Positions 60,984 to 64,000 of a stretch of 64,000 bases of DNA are shown here, one piece after another. This DNA is from Paraburkholderia caballeronis (lineage in GTDB: Bacteria > Pseudomonadota > Gammaproteobacteria > Burkholderiales > Burkholderiaceae): the NCBI RefSeq assembly GCF_900104845.1, contig NZ_FNSR01000002.1:2108001-2172000 (forward strand), given 5' to 3'. A program made the position numbers and the translations under genes. Under the pieces are notes generated by a model. That model was not told the DNA's origin and searched no databases. It saw only the letters and a list, made by a program, of their open reading frames with translations. Every line of letters starts with the position of its first letter. Position 1 is the first letter of the stretch.

Positions 60984-61907
60984 TTACGCCGGGACAGGTT
61001 TGCCGGTGTCGTGGCGGTGATACAGCTTTCTCAACTCGCCGGCGTCGCGCTTCGGCGGCGTACCGAACATGCGTTTGTACTCGCGGCTGAACTGCGACGT
61101 GCTTTCGTAGCCGACCCGAAACGCAGCGTCGGTGACGTTGACGGCTTCGGTCGTCAGCAGGTTGCGGGCCTCCAGCAGCCTGAGCTGCTTCTGGTACTGG
61201 AGCGGCGTCATCGACGTGAGCGCCTTGAAATGCTGGTGGAACGACGAGACGCTCATCCGCGCGGCCGAGGCCAGTTGCTCGATGCGAACCGCCTGCGAAA
61301 AATTCTGCCGGAGTACGTAGATCGCATCGGCGATCCGCTGTGTATGGCCGTGCGGCGACACGAGCTTGCAGACCTCGCTGCCGTTCGCGCCGGTGAGCAG
61401 CCAGAAACAGACTTCGCGCATGATGCCCGGGTACAGGATCGGGATCGCATCGGGCATCGCGAGCAGCCGGACGAGCCGTGTCAGGCAGTCGATCAGCGGC
61501 GGCGTCAGTTCGTCGATGAAGAGTCCGAGGGTGCTGCTGCCGGCCATCGCGGGCGGTTCGTCGAGACGTTCCATCACGTCGCGCATCGTGCCGACGTCGA
61601 ACTCCAGCGTCAGCCCGATGAACGGCTCGCGCGTGCTTGCACGCGTGATGCCGCCGAATGCGGGCAGCTCGACGCTGACGACCAGCGCGTGCGCCGCCGC
61701 ATAGTCGAGCGTCGTGTCGCCGAGCGTCACCTGCTTCGCGCCCTGCACGACGACGCACAACGCGGGCCGGTAGATCATCCGCTGAGGCAGGACCTGTGTG
61801 GTGGACTTCATCAGCGCGAGGCCGTCGGCCGGCGTGACGAACAGGCCGTTGCCGCCGCCGTTCGCAGCGATGTAGTCGTCGCAGGCGTTTTTCAACGCGG
61901 ACAGCAT
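60984..61907 (-). CDS. AraC-family transcriptional regulator
   Basis: Regulator (307 aa). The N-terminal AraC_N-type domain includes QRMIYRPALCVVVQGAKQV and a cupin-like set of strands. The C-terminal DNA-binding domain has two helix-turn-helix units: IEQLASAARMSVSSFHQHFK, then VTDAAFRVGYESTSQFSREYKRMFG. The start at 61907 is chosen because GGAGAG precedes MLSALKN; the longer frame adds 12 residues. It is divergent from a pair of short-chain dehydrogenase genes and probably controls them. Confidence 0.9.
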   Translation of the reverse strand: MLSALKNACDDYIAANGGGNGLFVTPADGLALMKSTTQVLPQRMIYRPALCVVVQGAKQVTLGDTTLDYAAAHALVVSVELPAFGGITRASTREPFIGLTLEFDVGTMRDVMERLDEPPAMAGSSTLGLFIDELTPPLIDCLTRLVRLLAMPDAIPILYPGIMREVCFWLLTGANGSEVCKLVSPHGHTQRIADAIYVLRQNFSQAVRIEQLASAARMSVSSFHQHFKALTSMTPLQYQKQLRLLEARNLLTTEAVNVTDAAFRVGYESTSQFSREYKRMFGTPPKRDAGELRKLYHRHDTGKPVPA

Positions 61908-62140
61908 TCGCACTCTCCAGAAATTTCCTGTCGGCAACAGCATACCGGTTTCCGGCCCGCTGCGAACAGCCGGGACGGGGCTTGTGGCCCATTGCAGGAT
62001 CGGGCAAGAAATTCGCGCGTTAAGGCATGCGGCGCGCGGCGGCGCTGCCCATAATCCGTAGCCTCAAGCGAAACATCAACCATCTTGCACGGGATCGGAG
62101 TAAGCGCTGAAGCGCGAGCTCCGATCGACAGGAGAGAGCC

Positions 62141-62923
62141 ATGACTACGGAAAACACCCACGTTTCTCAAGCGAAAATTGCGATCGTCACCGGCGCGAGC
62201 CGTGGTCTCGGGCGCAATACGGCGCTCAGTCTTGCAGCGGCCGGCGTCGACGTGATCGTCACCTGGCTGGCGGATCGTGCCCAGGCAGACGAGGTGGTCC
62301 AGCAGATCGAGGCGCTGGGCCGCAAGGCGGTCGCGCTGCAACTCGATGCCGGCAACGCCGCGTCGTTCGGCCAGTTCGCCGCCGACGTGCAGCGTGCGCT
62401 GAAAGACGGTTGGGCACGCGACCAGTTCGACTTTCTGGTCAACAACGCGGGCAGTTACCGCACCGCTCCGATCGGTCAGATCACGGAAGCGGACTTCGAT
62501 CTGCTGTGCAACGTGCACTTCAAGGGGGTGCTGTTTCTTACCCAGGCGCTGCTGCCGCTGCTCGCAGACGGAGGCCGGATCGTCAACGTGTCGTCGGGCC
62601 TGACGCGGTTCGCCGGTTTCGGCAGCGCCGCTTATGCGTCGATGAAAGGCGCGGTCGAGGTGCTGACGCGCTACATGGCGAAGGAGTTTGCCCCTCGCGG
62701 CATCACGGTGAACACGGTGGCGCCCGGTGCGATCGAAACGGACTTCGGCGGCGGCCTCGTGCGCGACAACCGCGAGTTGAACCAGACGATCGCGGCGGCA
62801 ACCGCGCTCGGCCGCGTAGGACTGCCGGACGACATCGGCCCGATGATCGCGGCGCTGCTGTCGGACGCGAACCGCTGGGTGACCGCACAGCGCATCGAGG
62901 CGTCCGGCGGGATGTTCCTGTAG
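62141..62923 (+). CDS. Short-chain dehydrogenase/reductase
   Basis: NAD(P)-dependent oxidoreductase (260 aa). The cofactor motif is VTGASRGLGRNTAL near residue 17; the NNAG motif is in FLVNNAGSYR; the catalytic Ser is in NVSSGLTRF and Tyr/Lys in YASMKGAVE. The C-terminal KEFAPRGITVNTVAPGAIET fits classical SDRs such as FabG-like reductases. The substrate is unknown. GGAGAGAG precedes the ATG. It is followed 52 bases later by a second SDR gene. Confidence 0.92.
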   Translation: MTTENTHVSQAKIAIVTGASRGLGRNTALSLAAAGVDVIVTWLADRAQADEVVQQIEALGRKAVALQLDAGNAASFGQFAADVQRALKDGWARDQFDFLVNNAGSYRTAPIGQITEADFDLLCNVHFKGVLFLTQALLPLLADGGRIVNVSSGLTRFAGFGSAAYASMKGAVEVLTRYMAKEFAPRGITVNTVAPGAIETDFGGGLVRDNRELNQTIAAATALGRVGLPDDIGPMIAALLSDANRWVTAQRIEASGGMFL

Positions 62924-62975
62924 ATCGCGATAGATCGCCACGATTGCACAGAAAGACCCAACGAAGCGGACCATC

Positions 62976-63770
62976 ATGAGAATGACCGATAACACGATCC
63001 TGATTACCGGCGGCACGTCCGGCATCGGGCTCGAACTGGCGCAACAGTTCATCGCGCTCGGCAACGACGTGATCGTCGTCGGGCGCAACCCGGCGAGACT
63101 CGATGCGCTGCGCGTTTCGCATCCGAAACTGCACGTGCTGCGCGGCGACGTCGGCGATCCTCGTTCCGTCGCCGCGCTGTACGAGCAGGTGGCCGGCGCG
63201 TTCCCGGATCTGAACGTGCTCGTCAATTCGGCGGGGATCATGCGGAAGATCGATCTGCAACGGCCGGACTTCGATCTCGCGGACGTCACACGCGAAGTCG
63301 AGGCGAACCTGAACGGCACGATCTGGATGGACGTGCAGTTTCTTGCCCATCTGAAGCAGAAACAGAATGCCGCAATCGTCAACGTGTCGTCGGGGCTCGC
63401 GTTCGTGCCGATGCCGATTGCGCCGGTGTACTGCGCAACCAAAGCAGCGATTCATGCGTTCACGCTGTCATTGCGGGTGCAGTTGAGGAACACCCCGGTC
63501 AAGGTGTTCGAACTGGCGCCGCCGGGAACCGACACGCCGCTTTTCCACGGCGAGTTCGCAGCGGACGACGGCGGCGGCATCAAGCCGATGGCCGTGGACG
63601 TTCTTGCCCGGCATGCGATCGACGGCATGCGGCGCGACGTTCTGGAAATCCGTCCGGGACTCGCGAACGTGTTGAAACTCGGCAGCCGGATCGCACCAAA
63701 CTTCATGCTCGCGCAGACGAGCCGGTCGGTCGATGCGATGCACGGCAATGCCGGAAGCCGGCGCGCATGA
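62976..63770 (+). CDS. Short-chain dehydrogenase/reductase, DltE-like
   Basis: NAD(P)-dependent oxidoreductase (264 aa). The cofactor motif is ITGGTSGIGLELAQ, with NSAG in VLVNSAGIMRKID and the catalytic YCATK in APVYCATKAAIHAFT; the ELAPPGTDTPLF segment marks the DltE-like group. It overlaps the next gene by ATGA, so the two are cotranscribed. A second ATG two codons on is possible, with weak support for either start. Confidence 0.92.
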   Translation: MRMTDNTILITGGTSGIGLELAQQFIALGNDVIVVGRNPARLDALRVSHPKLHVLRGDVGDPRSVAALYEQVAGAFPDLNVLVNSAGIMRKIDLQRPDFDLADVTREVEANLNGTIWMDVQFLAHLKQKQNAAIVNVSSGLAFVPMPIAPVYCATKAAIHAFTLSLRVQLRNTPVKVFELAPPGTDTPLFHGEFAADDGGGIKPMAVDVLARHAIDGMRRDVLEIRPGLANVLKLGSRIAPNFMLAQTSRSVDAMHGNAGSRRA

Positions 63771-64000
63771 CGAACGCGTCGCGGGTTCTTCTTTGGGCTG
63801 CGTACGGGTGGCTGACGGCGGGCGGCGTACTGCATTTCGCGATCGACGTGGTATCGCAATACCTGCGCGGGAAGCGGGTGCCCGGTGCGGAGACGACGTT
63901 GTACTACGGGATGAACAGCGCCTATGCGTTCGGGCAGGTGCTGTTCGGCGTCGTCGGCCTGGGGTTGTGCTGGCGGGCCGCGACGCTGGCCGGCGGATTG
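63767..64000 (+). CDS. Membrane protein of unknown function (partial)
   Basis: The start of a protein (78 residues visible) that runs off the right edge. Two hydrophobic segments are seen, WAAYGWLTAGGVLHFAIDVV and AFGQVLFGVVGLGLCW, with a charged loop between them. It overlaps the stop of the SDR gene as ATGA, so it belongs to the same operon. No family is recognised. Confidence 0.75.
   Translation, partial: MTNASRVLLWAAYGWLTAGGVLHFAIDVVSQYLRGKRVPGAETTLYYGMNSAYAFGQVLFGVVGLGLCWRAATLAGGL

Noticed and set aside
60648..62054. A 468-codon plus-strand frame
   Set aside because: Antisense to the AraC gene, which has two clear helix-turn-helix units.
1..64000. CRISPR arrays, tRNA genes, insertion sequences, phage or integrase genes
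   Set aside because: I looked for regular repeats, cloverleaf-like segments, transposase motifs and terminal inverted repeats and found none.

Overview
The window is dense, GC-rich DNA of a beta-proteobacterium of the Burkholderia/Paraburkholderia/Caballeronia group. This is inferred from codon use, five LysR regulators, several catabolic clusters, and gene families such as NtaA/SnaA-type monooxygenase, MmsAB, DUF1488 and ZntB. I see no tRNA, rRNA, insertion sequence, phage gene or CRISPR array. It reads as an accessory or metabolic chromosome region rather than a mobile island.

Layout. Positions 1-6.4 kb hold a sulfonate/organosulfur uptake locus: a Tat-type SsuA-like binding protein on the plus strand, facing a minus-strand operon for a binding protein, two permeases, an ATPase and a flavin-dependent monooxygenase. 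At 6.9-8.4 kb are mobB and the decayed reductase subunit of a soluble diiron monooxygenase. At 8.6-13 kb are a major facilitator (MFS) carrier, LysR regulators and a BON-domain protein. At 13-17 kb is a valine-catabolism set (MHS transporter, mmsA, mmsB). At 17-22.2 kb are a squalene/phytoene synthase and small stress or hypothetical genes. At 22.3-35.6 kb is a catabolic island: a HyuA/HyuB ATP-dependent pair, CoA-transferase, crotonase, MFS carrier, HMG-CoA-lyase-like and DapA-like aldolases, then on the other strand a hydroxyacid dehydrogenase, class II aldolase and ureohydrolase. At 35.8-41.2 kb are a LysR regulator and an operon for a sugar-phosphate-isomerase-like protein, a 2-oxoglutarate/Fe oxygenase and an amino-acid ABC importer whose permease and ATPase are fused.

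The two least-described systems lie at 42-57 kb. The first (42.0-51.9 kb) is a double set of circularly permuted ATP-grasp, alpha-E and transglutaminase proteins, one set carrying a DUF2126 amidoligase domain. It is probably a peptide-ligation or tagging system of unknown substrate. The second (52.0-56.9 kb) is a tightly overlapping five-gene operon: sigma factor, membrane anti-sigma factor, a small membrane protein whose periplasmic domain is a paralogue of the anti-sigma tail, a SulP-like permease with a STAS domain, and an exported caspase-like peptidase with Sel1 repeats. I propose it is a transmembrane signalling unit in which a periplasmic caspase-like enzyme acts near the anti-sigma factor.

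The last 7 kb hold an XRE regulator, a low-GC orphan, a lipoprotein, zntB, and an AraC regulator with two short-chain dehydrogenases and the start of a membrane protein. Two regulatory observations cut across genes: an AGTTC-N5-TTTCTGAA element in front of two operons around 35.7 and 41.3 kb, and a repeated TTCCGATCGG motif, mostly at gene edges.
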